A stretch of DNA of 34,064 bases from CAZIVE01 sp964542435 (GTDB lineage Bacteria > Bacteroidota > Bacteroidia > Bacteroidales > Tannerellaceae), in assembly GCA_964542435.1 (NCBI GenBank), contig CAZIVE010000018.1, forward strand, positions 1 to 34,064. The letters run 5' to 3'. The translations under genes were made by a program, and so were the position numbers. How positions within the stretch are numbered: the first letter of the stretch is position 1; the number at the start of each line of letters is the position of its first letter. Below, one piece after another: positions 32,849 to 34,064 of this stretch. The notes under the pieces are model-generated. The model was not told where the DNA came from and did no database searches. It was given only the letters and a program-made list of their open reading frames with translations.

Positions 32849-33091
32849 TCACTCATCACGACTTCTACGACACAACGCCTGTTCGCAGCACGCTGAAACG
32901 CATGCCCTACTGGAAAGTATTCGGAAGAAAGAATCGGATTGAGGTATTTGCTCCATAAACGATATAATGTCCTCAGCAAATCTAAGAGCATTTTCATAAG
33001 TAGATAGGTAACCCTCTTGTATGAGTATGAGAGGTAACTTATCAATAAAGTTAAGGACTTCAGGAAGAACAACGATTTCAAATTTTTCCAT
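32849..33091 (-). pseudogene. RelE/ParE-type toxin gene, 3' part replaced
   Basis: The first 51 or so codons (MEKFEIVVLPEVLNFIDKLP ... IISFMEQIP) look like the N-terminal half of a RelE/ParE-family toxin, an mRNA nuclease or gyrase poison. After about 32938 the frame runs through the antisense of the MFS copy, giving an unrelated tail (SDSFFRILSS...). The C-terminal strands with the active residues of such toxins are missing, so it is probably inactive. It overlaps the end of the antitoxin-like gene by 14 bases, the normal arrangement of a toxin-antitoxin pair. Confidence 0.7.
32862..32932 (+). repeat. 71-bp direct repeat, orphan copy of the MFS gene end
   Basis: A second copy of the MFS segment 31791-31861, out of context and without a start or the rest of the gene. 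Its right edge meets the truncated toxin gene. Confidence 0.93.
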
Positions 33092-33269
33092 AAAGACGTT
33101 TCAATCGCTCAACGCATTCAGAATGGAACTGATCAACAGTCATACCCCTTTTCCACTCCTGTTCAAATGTGACAGATGTATGATCTTGAACAGATGGATA
33201 AGATATGACGGGCTCATTTGCCTCGTCATGCTTACCAGCATTTAAATCGTATGGACGTTTTTTGCTCAT
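33078..33269 (-). CDS. Small antitoxin-like protein
   Basis: A 63-residue protein (MSKKRPYDLNAGKHDEANEP, with WKRGMTVDQFHSECVERLKR near the end) in the position of an antitoxin, directly before and overlapping the toxin remnant. I do not recognise its family with certainty. A -7 box at 33291-33298 puts the transcript start near 33285, so the ATG at 33267-33269 is preferred to the earlier in-frame one at 33293. It seems intact although its partner is broken. Confidence 0.65.
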   Translation of the reverse strand: MSKKRPYDLNAGKHDEANEPVISYPSVQDHTSVTFEQEWKRGMTVDQFHSECVERLKRLYGKI

Positions 33270-33290
33270 TTCAAACTTTATTTTTCTTTG

Positions 33291-33298
33291 CAAATATA
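33291..33298 (-). promoter_or_regulatory. -7 promoter box of the toxin-antitoxin operon
   Basis: TATATTTG on the minus strand fits TAnnTTTG, about 22 bases before the ATG at 33269. It lies just upstream of the nitroreductase 3' end region. Confidence 0.55.
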
Positions 33299-33300
33299 GC

Positions 33301-33828
33301 CTATTTCACATAATGAACATAGTCACTCTTGCGCGGCTTAGGCTGGGGAAGAGCTTCTTTAAGCGGATAGCCCAAGATGCAATGGCCGATTCCTTCGTAG
33401 TCGCCTTCAATGCCCCATTCTTTCAAAAGAGCTTTGCCTTCAGAAGAATCGAAGACCTCTTTGGCGCGATGGATCCAACAGCTTCCCAATCCAACAGCGT
33501 GAGCGGCATTCAAAAGATTACCCATGACCAATGCTCCGTCATAAATATGCGTCATCCAATTTCGCTCAGCCAAGACAATCAATACAACGGGCGCTCCGTA
33601 GAAAGGATCAGAAGTTGTTCCCATCACAGCCGCATTGAGTTGCGACAGACGATCGCGAACGGCTTTGTTGGTCACGGCAATAATGATGGGCGATTGATGT
33701 CCCATGCCTGTAGGCGCATACGTTCCCGCCTCGATAACCTGATCGATCAACTCTTGTGTCGGCATTTTATCCGTTTGATAGCCGCGTATGCTGCGACGCT
33801 CCTTTAAATTTTCAATTATTGCATTCAT
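33301..33828 (-). CDS. Nitroreductase-family flavoprotein
   Basis: A 175-residue FMN-dependent oxidoreductase. The N-terminal RRSIRGYQTDKMP and YAPTGMGHQSP are the usual FMN-binding parts, and GALVMGNLLNAAHAVGLGSC and the C-terminal GHCILGYPLKE also match the family. Members reduce nitro compounds, quinones or flavins with NAD(P)H; the natural substrate is open. The frame is open to 33864, but a -7 box at 33854-33861 shows the ATG at 33828 (MNAIIENLKERRS) is the real start. An array of palindromes lies just upstream of the promoter. Confidence 0.92.
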   Translation of the reverse strand: MNAIIENLKERRSIRGYQTDKMPTQELIDQVIEAGTYAPTGMGHQSPIIIAVTNKAVRDRLSQLNAAVMGTTSDPFYGAPVVLIVLAERNWMTHIYDGALVMGNLLNAAHAVGLGSCWIHRAKEVFDSSEGKALLKEWGIEGDYEGIGHCILGYPLKEALPQPKPRKSDYVHYVK

Positions 33829-33853
33829 GTCCGTATGTCTATTTGATTTCTTA

Positions 33854-33861
33854 CAAAAATA
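33854..33861 (-). promoter_or_regulatory. -7 promoter box of the nitroreductase gene
   Basis: TATTTTTG on the minus strand fits TAnnTTTG; predicted start near 33848. The first palindrome of the 42-bp array begins about 25 bp upstream of it, in the region where RNA polymerase and activators bind. Confidence 0.55.
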
Positions 33862-33884
33862 CACCTCTTTCCACTGAAAATGAC

Positions 33885-34064
33885 TTTTGATGCATCAGAT
33901 TTGAGCTTTTTTTGTAAAAAGTAGAGATTTGATGCATCAAATGCCTATTTACTCTCTCAGAAAATGGGAAAAGATGCCACTTCTCGTCATTTTTTTTGAA
34001 AAAGTTGAAATCTGATGCATCAAATATGGACTTCTGAAACCAAAAGTCATGATTTGATGCAACT
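33885..34064. repeat. 42-bp-period palindrome array (runs off the window)
   Basis: GATGCATC-type sites start at 33889, 33931, 33973, 34014 and 34056, spaced 42, 42, 41 and 42 bp. The best unit is the 16-bp palindrome ATTTGATGCATCAAAT (33927-33942). The third site is degenerate (GATGCCAC), and the last is cut at the window end (GATGCAAC). Linker sequences differ between units, unlike a simple tandem duplication. Function unknown; the array may continue to the right. Confidence 0.85.

Noticed and set aside
31791..32932. Integrative element using the pump-gene end as attachment site
   Set aside because: Direct repeats bracket the segment, but no integrase or mobility gene is present in about 0.9 kb, and the silent differences fit allelic recombination or mis-joining better.

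Overview
The window looks like chromosomal DNA of a Prevotellaceae-type member of the Bacteroidales. The evidence is Bacteroidetes-style promoters (TAnnTTTG -7 boxes, a few with a TTTG element 19-20 bp upstream), AT-rich leaders with little Shine-Dalgarno sequence, a T9SS-type C-terminal sorting domain on a secreted protease, a BspA-like leucine-rich-repeat surface protein, a DUF3836-like exported protein, DUF4838 and GH20 glycosidase-type proteins, and large Bacteroidetes signal peptidases. Three 100-base N gaps (1799-1898, 18792-18891, 32618-32717) show it is a scaffolded draft. No rRNA, tRNA, CRISPR array or transposase was seen.

Layout. 1-1400: an acyl-CoA synthetase (running off the left edge) downstream of an XRE-cupin regulator, both on the minus strand. 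1400-1928: a non-coding stretch with a 41-bp palindromic tandem repeat that runs into an N gap. 1929-10551 (minus): a TPR lipoprotein, then a tight three-gene operon (DUF4838 protein, GH20 hexosaminidase, T9SS-exported lysyl-endopeptidase-like protease), which reads as a glycoprotein-degrading set. 10727-18748 (plus): LRR surface protein, gpmI, a DUF3109 protein, then dapB-lepB-lepB2-wbqC and a small coiled-coil protein. 18892-21391 (minus): alpha/beta hydrolase, methyltransferase, PduO-type adenosyltransferase and a DUF2795 protein. 21494-25494: a YbjJ-like MFS permease, a small exported protein and a stand-alone TrpB2. 25647-31890: a porin, an AraC regulator, and a divergent TolC/HlyD/MFS tripartite efflux operon.

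31890-33300 is a rearranged patch. It holds a Fic gene without its N-terminal part, a second copy of the last 71 bp of the efflux-pump gene, and a toxin gene cut by that copy next to an intact antitoxin-like gene. An intact nitroreductase follows, and then another periodic palindrome array that runs off the right edge.

The most unusual signal is non-coding. Three sequence-unrelated families of intergenic palindrome arrays have strict periods: 41 bp (1638-1798), 22 bp (two separate copies, 12132-12219 and 23869-23956, each with four sites in which the third is degenerate in the same way) and about 42 bp (33885-34064, again with a degenerate third site). The 22- and 42-bp periods are close to two and four helical turns, so the sites would lie on about the same face of the DNA. 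I do not recognise these as a described element.
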